NCBI RefSeq assembly: GCF_013378445.1
Contig: NZ_JABXYK010000023.1
Location: 1-64,000, forward strand
Direction: 5' to 3'
Length of the DNA stretch: 64,000 nucleotides
Source: Mycoplana rhizolycopersici
GTDB lineage: Bacteria > Pseudomonadota > Alphaproteobacteria > Rhizobiales > Rhizobiaceae
Part shown: positions 56,469 to 64,000 of the stretch, piece by piece
How positions within the stretch are numbered: position 1 is the stretch's first letter
Layout of the letters: each line of letters opens with the position of its first letter
The notes under the pieces: model-generated
Told to the model about the DNA's origin: nothing
The model's input: only the letters and a program-made list of their open reading frames with translations
The model's database searches: none
Translations under genes and position numbers: made by a program

Positions 56469-57065
56469 TCAGGCGGCGTCCAGTCCTTCGCTCCTCAACG
56501 CGGCATGGACAGAGGGCCGCGCCAGGAGGCGCTCTTGGATTGCCAGTAGCGGCGCCGGAACTTCGACGCCGAACATCGTGGCCCATCTCATCATCACGAA
56601 CAGGTAGAAGTCCGCGACGCCCGGATGATCGCCGAACAGATAATCGGTATACAGGCGGTCGGCGAGGTATTGAAGGCGACGGATGATATTGGCTGCTATC
56701 TTGGCGGATTGCTCAGTGTCCGCACCGAGAAAAAGCTGCTCGAAGCTCTTGTGCACTTCAGTGGAAAGATAGGCCAGCACTTCGAGAAGCCGAATCTGGC
56801 CGAACTCCCCTAGAACTCCCAGCCGAGGAATTTCCTTGGCGATATAGGCAAGCACAGCCACGTTCTCGGTGATTACCTCGCCGCTATCCAGCATTAATGC
56901 CGGCACGTAGCCTTTGGCCGTGATCGTGCGGAAGTCTTCACCCGACGCGGTGACCTTGGTTTTCAGATCGACCCGCTCCACCTCAAATTGCCCTTCCCCT
57001 TCGATCAGGCATATGTGACTGGCAAGGCTGCAGGCTCCGGGCGCGTAGTAGAGTTTCAGGACCAT
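56469..57065 (-). CDS. Glutathione S-transferase
   Basis: The 198-aa protein starts MVLKLYYAPGACSLASHICL, typical for beta-class bacterial GSTs with the active-site Cys (PGACS). The thioredoxin-like part has GYVPALMLDSGEVITENVAVL and the helical part has LFGDHPGVADFYLFVMM. It probably detoxifies electrophiles with glutathione. It follows the MscS gene by 45 bp on the same strand and may be in its operon. An in-frame start 3 codons earlier is also possible. Confidence 0.92.
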   Translation of the reverse strand: MVLKLYYAPGACSLASHICLIEGEGQFEVERVDLKTKVTASGEDFRTITAKGYVPALMLDSGEVITENVAVLAYIAKEIPRLGVLGEFGQIRLLEVLAYLSTEVHKSFEQLFLGADTEQSAKIAANIIRRLQYLADRLYTDYLFGDHPGVADFYLFVMMRWATMFGVEVPAPLLAIQERLLARPSVHAALRSEGLDAA

Positions 57066-57110
57066 AATTTCCATTCCTTCTAATATTCAGATTGGTTGGA
57101 TGGGTGTGGT

Positions 57111-58601
57111 TCAGGACGTGAACATCGTCCTGATCGCTTTGAGGAACGCGGGAGCGCTGCGCTCGTGCTTGGCCGCCGCCAGTGCCAGCTCGCCGGGCTC
57201 GCCTGCACGGACCGACAACATGTCCGCTATTTCCTCGGCTATGGCGGGGCGCCCGGCAAGAAGCTGTGCAAGATTTTCCTGGTCGATTTCGTAGACAGTG
57301 ACGCGCGTCAGCGCGTGCAGCGTGTAGGCTTCACCCATGCCCGCAAACAGGCCCGTCTCACCGAAGAAATCCCCGGTCGAAAGGCGTTTCCGTTCGTGAT
57401 CGTCGTGCAACATCGCAACGACGCCAGTTCGAATGATGCTCATCGAAGGCAGCGTCTGCCCTTGAGAGACGATAACCTCGCTCTTCTGGTATTCGCGCTC
57501 TGTGCTCGATTGGGCGAGCTTTTCCTTCTCGGTTTGTGTCAGCCGGGAAAAGATCGGATTCTCTCCAATGAACTCCGACAACCTTGCCCGGCGAATGCCG
57601 GTGGGCTCGTCTCCCGGCATCGCGTTCATCATGACTATCGCCGAGGGAGGCATTGCGAGTTGCAGGCCGGATGACCTGCAATGGCGATAGAACCGGTCGA
57701 TCACCTCGTTCTGCGCTTTCGTCCGCAACGAAGGATTGATCACCCGGAAAAACAGATGGATTTCCAGTGCAGTGGCGTCGAGGCTGGTCATCGTGACGAT
57801 CGGTGGCGGTTCCCTCATGATGGCATTGCAGCCCGCCAGCACGGTCAGCATGGCCTCCTCTATGATTGAGGGCGCATGTGTCGGTACGATCCGCACGGTC
57901 ATCTTGAGCAGATGCGTCTCATCCGGCCTGCTGACATTGGTCAGCTTCAGCTTGGCGAGAACGCTATTGGGCAGAACGACGATGTTGTTTGCGTTTGTCA
58001 GGATTTGCGTTGAACGCCAGGTGCTCGCGATTACCCGGCCCTCCGTACCATCCTCAAGAAGAATCCAATCCCCAAGCGTATAGGTGCGTCCGAGGTTGAG
58101 GGCCACGCCGGAGAACACATCGCCCAGGGTATTTTGAAGAGCGAGCCCGAGCGCGATCGCGATGACGCCGGAGGTCGCGATCAGCGTTCCGACCGGGACC
58201 GCGAACACGAATGCAAGAGCCGAGAGCGTGACGCAAATGTAGACGACGCCGACGACAATATCCTGCAGCAGGCGAGCCTCGCGCGGCCTGCCCTCCAAAA
58301 CAAGGTAGATGCGGACGAAGCCGATGACGGCCCACGACAGATGAAGCCACCACAAGACCTCGGCGAGGATCACGAGAACCGCGTGCGCGCTATCAACCCG
58401 CAGACCCGACGATTGACCGAGCGGAATATCCCCGAGAATGAGAACGGACGTCATGGCGGTGAAGAAGATGATCTGTACTACAAGCCGCAGATTGGAGCGC
58501 ATGGAGCCGATCAGCTTCCATACGATCATTCCGGCAAGGCCGAGAACGATCAGCCAAGTCAGCGGTGCGGCGGCAATGTCAGCCAGATATGTCTGGTGCA
58601 T
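57111..58601 (-). CDS. MscS-family channel with C-terminal cyclic-nucleotide-type domain (module B copy)
   Basis: The 496-aa protein is a paralogue of 29053-30555 with the same order: several spans (15-130), the pore and beta-domain motifs GVIAIALGLALQNTLGDVFS and LGDWILLEDGTEGRVI, and a C-terminal effector domain with TGDFFGETGLFAGMGEAYTL. As in the other copy, the phosphate-binding Arg after the GE motif is absent (EAYTLHA). Its start, here MHQTYLADIA, lies 17 bp after the CBS gene stop. A start 12 codons earlier would overlap that gene. The role is probably osmotic or stress-linked ion efflux. Confidence 0.9.
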   Translation of the reverse strand: MHQTYLADIAAAPLTWLIVLGLAGMIVWKLIGSMRSNLRLVVQIIFFTAMTSVLILGDIPLGQSSGLRVDSAHAVLVILAEVLWWLHLSWAVIGFVRIYLVLEGRPREARLLQDIVVGVVYICVTLSALAFVFAVPVGTLIATSGVIAIALGLALQNTLGDVFSGVALNLGRTYTLGDWILLEDGTEGRVIASTWRSTQILTNANNIVVLPNSVLAKLKLTNVSRPDETHLLKMTVRIVPTHAPSIIEEAMLTVLAGCNAIMREPPPIVTMTSLDATALEIHLFFRVINPSLRTKAQNEVIDRFYRHCRSSGLQLAMPPSAIVMMNAMPGDEPTGIRRARLSEFIGENPIFSRLTQTEKEKLAQSSTEREYQKSEVIVSQGQTLPSMSIIRTGVVAMLHDDHERKRLSTGDFFGETGLFAGMGEAYTLHALTRVTVYEIDQENLAQLLAGRPAIAEEIADMLSVRAGEPGELALAAAKHERSAPAFLKAIRTMFTS

Positions 58602-58617
58602 GAGAGCGTCTCGGCTG

Positions 58618-59049
58618 TCAGTAGCCGATGCCGGCAACGTAATTTGCCAGCATGTGTTCCTGTAGCTGTTCCTGTTCGAAGAGCACTTTCAGCGCATCGC
58701 GGATATCGAGAACGCCAAGTGGTTTTTCATCGGAACCAAGCACCGGCATGTTCTGGAGACGGTTCTCCACCATGACCTGCCACGCAGCCTGCAGATCATC
58801 TACTGGGCTGCAGGAGACGATGTTTCGGCTCATTAGCGCCTCGACCGTTGTCGGCTGCTCGCTATCCGTCAGATGGCGGACGAGGTCGGATTTGCTCAGT
58901 ACACCGGCGGCTTTGCCGTTTCGGGCACTTACGATAGCAAGCCCGATACCGGGATTGGACAGCGTAACAGCCGCCGCCTGCAGGGTTGCGGCAACATCGA
59001 TCACCATCAGGCGGGCCGACGTCATGGGATAGAGCTTCTCGATGCGCAT
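58618..59049 (-). CDS. CBS-domain protein
   Basis: The 143-aa protein carries two CBS motifs: the first covers TLSNPGIGLAIVSARNGKAAG and LSKSDLVRHL, the second MSRNIVSCSPVDDLQAAWQV and GVLDIRDALKVL. ATG 59049 follows a GGAGGA site. CBS pairs bind adenosine nucleotides and regulate transport and enzymes. It is directly upstream of the MscS gene on the same strand (17 bp), so the two are probably one operon, and it may regulate the channel. Confidence 0.9.
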   Translation of the reverse strand: MRIEKLYPMTSARLMVIDVAATLQAAAVTLSNPGIGLAIVSARNGKAAGVLSKSDLVRHLTDSEQPTTVEALMSRNIVSCSPVDDLQAAWQVMVENRLQNMPVLGSDEKPLGVLDIRDALKVLFEQEQLQEHMLANYVAGIGY

Positions 59050-59110
59050 GAAATCCTCCTGGCGGCGCTCAAAGGCCAAGCCGGGCATGTCGAAATGAGT
59101 TGAATTAAAC

Positions 59111-59141
59111 CGTGATGGCGCCAGAGGCTCGCGCCATCACG
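59111..59141 (-). terminator. Hairpin downstream of the cupin gene
   Basis: The stem CGTGATGGCGC pairs with GCGCCATCACG (11 bp) across a 9-base loop. It lies 100 bp after the cupin stop and 62 bp before the CBS start, and is followed on the minus strand by GTTTAATT. It may be the terminator of the hydrolase-NmrA-cupin operon. Confidence 0.55.
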
Positions 59142-59240
59142 TCGCTGTCGTCAGACGGTCGGCACCTGCTCCAGGCCGAGCCTCAGTTTGGCGAAGCCCG
59201 GCACAGTCTTGTAGGCGGCGTCGAAAGCCAGAAATCGATC

Positions 59241-59651
59241 CTACTTCTCGTAGTTCGTCAGGTTGGTTTCGTTCGTATCGACCACGAACACCGCGAGCAG
59301 CCGGGCACGCTCCGTCTTGCTTGCGTTCTCGCTGACGGCGTGGTGGTCGCCCGGAAACTCGGAAAAGCTTTCGCCGGCACGATAGGTAGTCACCGGCCCG
59401 CCATTGACCTGGCTGCGGATCGCCCCTTCAAGAACCGTCGCATAGATGAACGCGGAATCCGGATGCGTGTGAGCGGGCGAGGTACCGCCGGGTGCATATT
59501 CGACGAGCACGCCCTTCATGCTCTTGCCGGGTACGTTCGGCAGCGGCTGGTCGTAAACCAGGGTCACCTTTTCATCGTTATCATCATGGGCCGCGACCGC
59601 GACCACGGAAGCAGCCACAAATGCTGCCACGCAGAGAAGTGTCTTGATCAT
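59241..59651 (-). CDS. Secreted cupin-domain protein (module B copy)
   Basis: The 136-aa protein has a Sec signal (LLCVAAFVAASVVAVAAHDD) and a cupin barrel with SPAHTHPDSAFIYATVLEG and PGDHHAVSENAS. It is a clear paralogue of 26304-26714. The stop is TAG (59241-59243). The same frame then stays open for 29 codons (ending KLRLGLEQVPTV) before TGA at 59151-59153, so a longer ancestral form or readthrough is possible. It is the last gene after the NmrA-like gene. Confidence 0.88.
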   Translation of the reverse strand: MIKTLLCVAAFVAASVVAVAAHDDNDEKVTLVYDQPLPNVPGKSMKGVLVEYAPGGTSPAHTHPDSAFIYATVLEGAIRSQVNGGPVTTYRAGESFSEFPGDHHAVSENASKTERARLLAVFVVDTNETNLTNYEK

Positions 59652-59724
59652 ATTCCATCTCCTTCTTGAGCAAGGGCCGCCGGCCGGATAACCGGCTAAC
59701 CCGCGGAATTTCGGGAAAAGCCAC

Positions 59725-60480
59725 TTACCTCTGGACGGCCGGCGATTTCAGCCAGTCGTCGAAGCGAATCCCGCCGAGCCGAGCATCGGTATCGGGAACC
59801 AACGTGTGCTGATCGATCTCGACCTCGAAGTAGCGGGCATGGGGATCGGCGATGATCGTGCGCGGATCGTTGTTGGCCTTCAGGTAACGGGCGACGAATT
59901 CGTTCATCGGCCCACGTTCCGGACCGGCGATCTCAATCATGCCGTTCATTGGCTCCGACACCGCCACATCGGCCATGGCATCGGCAACGTTGTCGGCGGC
60001 GATCGGCTGGAAAGCGCCCGTAGGTACGCGGACATTCGTTCCTTCGGTGGCCGATTGCGCGATCGCCCCCACGAACTCGAAAAACTGCGTCGCATGGACG
60101 ATCGTGTAAGGAACGCCGGAATTGCGGATGTGATCTTCCTGACGCAGCTTGGCACGGAAATAGCCCATGGACTGCATACGATCGGTGCCGACCACCGATA
60201 GCGCCACGTGATGGCGAACGCCCGCCAACTTTTCCGCCGCAAAAAGGTTACGTCCGGCTGCCTCGAAGAAGTCCATGGCGGCCTTTTCCTCGAAGGACGG
60301 CGAATTGGCGAGGTCGATCACCACCTCAGCGCCAGCAAGCGCTTTGTTAAGCCCCTCACCGGTAACGGTATTGACGCCGGAATTTGGCGAAGCCGGCAGC
60401 ACATCATGCCCTTTCTTGCGAAGCCGTTCGACGGTCTTCGAACCGATTAGGCCGGTGCCTCCAATGACGACGATTTTCAT
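59725..60480 (-). CDS. NmrA-like NAD(P)-binding protein (module B copy)
   Basis: The 251-aa protein begins IVVIGGTGLIGSKTVERLRK and has VVIDLANSPSFEEKAA and PYTIVHATQFFEF. It is a paralogue of 25444-26202 with almost the same length. ATG 60480 follows a GGAG site. The frame is open upstream into the hydrolase gene but that part is not family-like. It lies between the secreted hydrolase (60546) and the cupin (59241), all minus strand, probably one operon. Confidence 0.9.
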   Translation of the reverse strand: MKIVVIGGTGLIGSKTVERLRKKGHDVLPASPNSGVNTVTGEGLNKALAGAEVVIDLANSPSFEEKAAMDFFEAAGRNLFAAEKLAGVRHHVALSVVGTDRMQSMGYFRAKLRQEDHIRNSGVPYTIVHATQFFEFVGAIAQSATEGTNVRVPTGAFQPIAADNVADAMADVAVSEPMNGMIEIAGPERGPMNEFVARYLKANNDPRTIIADPHARYFEVEIDQHTLVPDTDARLGGIRFDDWLKSPAVQR

Positions 60481-60545
60481 GTCCAATCTCCTGTTTTCAA
60501 CTTGATATCTGGGGGTAACCACACGCCGGCATTCAGCCGCCGCGC

Positions 60546-61331
60546 TCAGTTCGCCAACGCGGCTTCCTCGATGAATTCGGCGACTTCCCTGGGATGGGAA
60601 ACCATCAGGGCGTGCGAAGCACCCTCGATGACTACGGTCTTCACCGCATGCGAGCGCTTCGCCATGAAGCTCATGACCGCCGGCGGGATATTGCGATCTG
60701 CGGAACCATAGATCGCATAGGAAGGCAGCGTCTTCCACGAGGCCACACCAGAGGGCTCGGCCAGCGCGGCCTGTGCGACCGGCCGTTGCGTGGCCGCCAT
60801 CAGCCGGGCTTCGTCTTCAGAAACGTCGGCGGCAAACTGGTCGTGGAAGCGCTCAGGCCGGATATAGAGATCCTGTCCGCCACCCGGCAGCGCGGCCGTG
60901 ACGAGTGCTTCACCCAGCGTGCTGCCCGGAAATTTTCCCGTAAGACTCAGGCTGGACTCGCCGGTCTCCGGCGTAAAGGCCGCGACATAAACCAGCGCCT
61001 TTACGTTAGAATTTCCATTCGCCGCCTCGGTGATGACCGGTCCGCCGTAGGAATGCCCAACCAGCACGACCGGTCCGGGAATCGAGCGGATGACGGCGGC
61101 GACGGCCGCTGCATCGTCGGCAACGCTGCGGAGCGGGTTAGCCGCAGCAAGCGCGGTATAACCATCCTTCGACAATTCGCCGATCACACCATTCCAGCTC
61201 GCCGATTCCGCAAATGCGCCATGCACAAGTACGATTGTCGGCTTTGCCTGTTGATCTGCGGCCTGACCGATCGCCCCGCAGGACATGCCGGTCGCAACAG
61301 CGAGCATCGCTGTTTTGATGATATTACGCAT
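60546..61331 (-). CDS. Secreted alpha/beta hydrolase (module B copy)
   Basis: The 261-aa protein has a Sec signal (KTAMLAVATGMSCGAIGQAA) and the hydrolase core with VLVHGAFAESASWN and nucleophile elbow LVGHSYGGPVI, and the C-terminal ASHALMVSHPREVAEFIEE with the catalytic His. It is a paralogue of 24229-24987. It heads the hydrolase-NmrA-cupin operon; the intergenic distance to the NmrA gene is 65 bp. Confidence 0.9.
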   Translation of the reverse strand: MRNIIKTAMLAVATGMSCGAIGQAADQQAKPTIVLVHGAFAESASWNGVIGELSKDGYTALAAANPLRSVADDAAAVAAVIRSIPGPVVLVGHSYGGPVITEAANGNSNVKALVYVAAFTPETGESSLSLTGKFPGSTLGEALVTAALPGGGQDLYIRPERFHDQFAADVSEDEARLMAATQRPVAQAALAEPSGVASWKTLPSYAIYGSADRNIPPAVMSFMAKRSHAVKTVVIEGASHALMVSHPREVAEFIEEAALAN

Positions 61332-61654
61332 CCGGTCTCTCCTCTGCGTCGTCTTGACCGGGAGGAGATTGCTTCAGGCCGGGGCGCCGGCCAATCGAAC
61401 ACAGGCATCGGCCGTCTAGTACCAGAGTACAGGTAATGCAGATCAGATGATTAGGCGCTCTCGCCTGCACGGGCTCACTGCCAATGCCCTGAGGGCCGAG
61501 GCTCTGTCTCTTTCATGGGCAATGGGCGAAATGGGGTGTAGGCCGAGAACGTAGTCCGCAAGCGGATCGACCTTGAGCCGCCCCCTCGGGTGGGCTCAAA
61601 ACAGGATACTAACCAAGAATGCGAAGAATGAAGCTGTGCAGGTCGCGCCGAGAC
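61332..61654. other. Intergenic region
   Basis: These 323 bases lie between the minus-strand hydrolase start and the FixJ-type regulator's stop. The region contains the hydrolase promoter; no gene or repeat is supported. Confidence 0.5.
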
Positions 61655-62305
61655 TCAGACCTGAGGCTTTTCGCGCAGACTGGAAGGCAGCGAATCCCAG
61701 GCGCGAATAAGTTCACCAATTGACATGGTCCGCATCTTGCGCATGACATTGCTGCGGTGGAGCTTGACGGTGATCTCGCTGATACCGAGTTCGAAGGCAA
61801 TCTGCTTGTTGAGCCGCCCGCGCGCAACCTCGCGAAGGACCTGCCGTTCGCGGGGCGTCAGGGTCGCAAACCGCGTCGCGTGCTGGTGGATGTTTTCAGC
61901 CTGCGCCCGCTGCTCCACATCCCTCTGGATACCGGCTACCACGGCGTCCAGCAACGTCTGATCCCGTACAGGCTTCGTCAAGAAGTCCACGGCTCCGGCC
62001 TTCATGGCTTGAACCGTCATCGGTATATCGCCGTATCCTGTCAAGAAGACGATGGGTTTCGTAACGCCCCGCGCCGAAAGTTGATGTTGCAGATCGAGCC
62101 CGCTTGCTCCCGGCATGCGGACATCGAGCACGAGGCAACCCGGTCGATCGGGTAGTCCAGCACTAAGTAGGTCCCGTGGCGACGGAAAGCAGACGACGTC
62201 GAGACCGACAGATTCCATAAGCTCTTGGAGGGAATTGCGAACGCCCTCGTCATCATCGACGACGAGAACGAGCGGGCCATCGGCAACGGCGGCTGAGGTG
62301 GACAT
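61655..62305 (-). CDS. FixJ/NodW-type response regulator (module B)
   Basis: The 216-aa regulator has a receiver (LVLVVDDDEGVRNSLQELM, acceptor Asp61 in CLVLDVRMPGASG, Lys in FLTKPVRDQTL) and a LuxR-type output with LTPRERQVLREVARGRLNKQ followed by IAFELGISEITVKLHRSNVM. ATG 62305 follows a GGGAGGTGA site. It is the closest regulator to the split kinase (63110) and may have been its partner. It probably controls the hydrolase operon next to it, though the order does not prove this. Confidence 0.92.
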   Translation of the reverse strand: MSTSAAVADGPLVLVVDDDEGVRNSLQELMESVGLDVVCFPSPRDLLSAGLPDRPGCLVLDVRMPGASGLDLQHQLSARGVTKPIVFLTGYGDIPMTVQAMKAGAVDFLTKPVRDQTLLDAVVAGIQRDVEQRAQAENIHQHATRFATLTPRERQVLREVARGRLNKQIAFELGISEITVKLHRSNVMRKMRTMSIGELIRAWDSLPSSLREKPQV

Positions 62306-62472
62306 CAGATCACCTCCCGAAACCGCGGGCTGATAACGCCACGATGCCGGTCCCGCTCGCGTTATCGACGAAGATGAATGCAAACTTCATCATTCTACAT
62401 CCCCATCTGACACAACGACCGCATGCCCCAGCCCCGCTTCGCAGCAAATTGATTCCCGGACGCGCCAGCGGC

Positions 62473-63012
62473 TCAGGACAGCTCCGCATCATCCGCTCCC
62501 GAACCACGGCTCCGGCTTCTGGTCCTGTCCGCGAGCCATTTGCTGACATCCTCGGAAAATTCCGGAGGCGCCTTGCGATCGAAGACGCCGGCAATATCGG
62601 CCAGCGTCTGACTCGCCAACGAATCTCGCATCGCCTTCTCTGCACGCAGCATCACGGCATGGATCGCACAGACGCCCTTCGTCGCCCATGACGGCGGTCG
62701 TTCACGGAACACAGCACAGCGACCGCGAATCTCCTGGCAGTCGAACAAAGGTTTCCTGCCTTCGATCGCATCCACGACCGCCAAAACGGTAATGTCCTGC
62801 GGTCGCCTTGCGAGCAGATAGCCACCTTTAATTCCCTCGGACGCGGACACGATCCCCGCCTTCTCCAGCTTCGGAAATATCTTCGCCAAGAAGCTCGGGG
62901 AAATTCCCTGAAAATCGGCCAAATCGCGACTGCTCAGCGGCGCGCCGGGCGAGCCCGCTAGCCACAGGAGGCAATGTAACCCGTATTCCACACCTGCCGT
63001 CATATGCGCCAT
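62473..63012 (-). CDS. Rrf2-family regulator with three cysteines
   Basis: The 179-aa protein has the Rrf2 winged helix (GVEYGLHCLLWLAG, LSSRDLADFQGISPSFLAKI, GIVSASEGIKGGYLLAR) and three cysteines (Cys92, Cys99 and Cys115) in the region where IscR/NsrR-type members hold an iron-sulfur cluster. This suggests redox or NO sensing, not proven. The start is uncertain: TTG 63048, ATG 63012 and ATG 63003 are in frame; 63012 is used. It lies next to the split kinase and FixJ-type regulator. Confidence 0.88.
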   Translation of the reverse strand: MAHMTAGVEYGLHCLLWLAGSPGAPLSSRDLADFQGISPSFLAKIFPKLEKAGIVSASEGIKGGYLLARRPQDITVLAVVDAIEGRKPLFDCQEIRGRCAVFRERPPSWATKGVCAIHAVMLRAEKAMRDSLASQTLADIAGVFDRKAPPEFSEDVSKWLADRTRSRSRGSGADDAELS

Positions 63013-63109
63013 AACTCGGACTATAATTGTCTGCGTTATAGATGACAAGCGCCAATTTGAAGCGTGTGAGGCAGCGCGCTTCTCAGCGGTATGACCGCCA
63101 TCGAGGGTC

Positions 63110-63847
63110 CTAAATCGGAAGGCGCAAAATCACTCGCGTGCCCGTAGCGAGCCTGCTTTTGACTGCGACCTGCCCGCCGATATCCTCCACGAATCGCTTC
63201 ACGACCGGCAGACCAAAGCCGCCAAGACCCGTTGCTCTCGTCGTGAAAAATGGCTCAAAGGCACGCTGCAGCGTGTCGGGGCTCATGCCGACGCCTTCGT
63301 CCATGACCTCTATCTCGACGGCCATGGTGTGTCCGCTCTTCGCGATAGGTCGGGCAGCAAGGGAGATCGTCCCACCGCCCGGCATAGCATCACGTGCATT
63401 GGCGAGGAGGTTCATGATTGCTCCTTGCAGATTGATCCGGCTACAGGTCAGCGTCGGCAAGTCCGGCTCAATTTGCAGGTCGAGCCGGATTGCCGGCTGC
63501 CAGATATTTTCAACCAACGCCCGAAGCTCCATCAGGCAGACAGCTACTCCGACAGCTTCCAAAGGTGTCCCGCCCTCACGCGCCAGACGCTAAGTCTGCT
63601 CGACAAGGGTTCCGGCGCGGCCAAGGGACATTCTGGCGCTGGCGACGATCGGCGGCAGGCTCGGATCGCCCTCCACTTGAGGGTTGCGCGACAGAATGTT
63701 CAGCGCCGATGCCGCAACCTGGATAAGGTTGCCCAGATCGTGGACCGCGCCGGGCAACGCGTCTTGCAGATTGTCGACCCTCGCCGCTTTGGCAGCGGAA
63801 AGGGGAAGGTCAGCTTTGGCGAGAACGCCAATCTCGGTGTGCGGCAT
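63110..63847 (-). pseudogene. Small soluble histidine kinase split by an in-frame amber codon
   Basis: From ATG 63847 (preceded by a perfect GGAGG site) the frame encodes a kinase with no sensor domain. An H-box-like AVHDLGNLIQVAASALNIL (His36) is followed by an ATPase domain with NLLANARDAMPGGG, DEGVGMSP, FEPFFTTR and GGFGLPVVKRF. A TAG at codon 86 (63590-63592) interrupts it, and the same frame then continues with RLAREGGTPLE to the normal end at 63110. One base change has therefore split a 245-residue kinase. It may be dead, or read through if a suppressor exists. It probably served the FixJ-type regulator at 61655. Confidence 0.8.
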
Positions 63848-64000
63848 GAAATCCTCCATGAGCGCAAACAGATCCAAATCGGTCAGCAATGCAGCGCAAA
63901 CTACGGAATGGGAGGGTTGGGATCGATCAAGCCAAGGATCAAGCGAAACCATGCCGAAGGATAGGTTCCGGACGGATGATCTTGTTTTGTGGGCATCGGC

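Noticed and set aside
63951-64000. Plus-strand ATG at 63951 running off the window end
   Set aside because: Only 16 codons are visible (MPKDRFRTDDLVLWAS), without a ribosome site or recognisable motif.

Overview
The window is GC-rich (roughly 60-63% by eye) and densely coded on both strands. Its contents fit an alphaproteobacterium of the Rhizobiaceae (Ensifer/Sinorhizobium, Rhizobium or Agrobacterium type): a kdp operon followed by a ptsN-like gene, FixJ/NodW-type response regulators paired with HEVNQPL-type histidine kinases, an Ohr protein and many LysR/TetR/SDR genes. There are no rRNA, tRNA, ribosomal or other housekeeping genes. Paralogous gene sets, an IS481 remnant and several recently broken genes point to an accessory region or a secondary replicon (inference).

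Layout. 1-0.7 kb: a broken phospholipase D-family gene. 0.9-9.7 kb: a complete high-affinity K+ uptake operon on the minus strand, in transcription order a 26-aa membrane peptide, kdpF, kdpA, a 57-aa membrane protein, kdpB, kdpC, kdpD, kdpE and a PtsN-like EIIA protein. A tandem repeat with 11-bp period, a candidate KdpE site, lies upstream. 10-15.6 kb: a LysR regulator divergent from an aldehyde dehydrogenase/SDR pair, then a TetR regulator with a quinone oxidoreductase and a second SDR; the same 21-bp motif flanks the TetR gene on both sides. 15.6-18 kb: an ABC-F ATPase divergent from a TetR regulator, with a perfect 24-bp palindrome between them. 18.3-24.2 kb: Ohr, an EnvZ/OmpR-like two-component pair, a Tat-exported hydrolase and a DipZ-type thiol-disulfide protein.

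24.2-32 kb (module A): alpha/beta hydrolase, NmrA-like protein, secreted cupin, stand-alone receiver, two FixJ-type regulators, MscS channel with a C-terminal cyclic-nucleotide-type domain, and a PAS histidine kinase. 32-41 kb: a YbhGFSR-like ABC exporter, an EF-hand protein and an EmrAB-type efflux pair. 42-48.6 kb: MBL-fold hydrolase, a 935-aa MASE1/PAS kinase, a DUF900-type lipoprotein and a chloroperoxidase-like hydrolase. 48.8-52.7 kb: AraC and LysR regulators with an SDR, a SnoaL-like protein and an HD protein. 52.8-63.9 kb (module B): paralogues of the MBL hydrolase, kinase, receiver, MscS channel, cupin, NmrA protein, alpha/beta hydrolase and FixJ regulator, plus GST, CBS and Rrf2 proteins and a small kinase split by an amber codon.

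The most notable pattern is the double occurrence of one set of sensing, channel and enzyme families. Both MscS channels carry a C-terminal effector domain that lacks the usual phosphate-binding arginine. The kinases share an HEV[NR]QPL phosphoacceptor box, and the regulators outnumber obvious adjacent partners. I infer an envelope, osmotic or oxidative stress signalling island; the stimulus cannot be read from the sequence.
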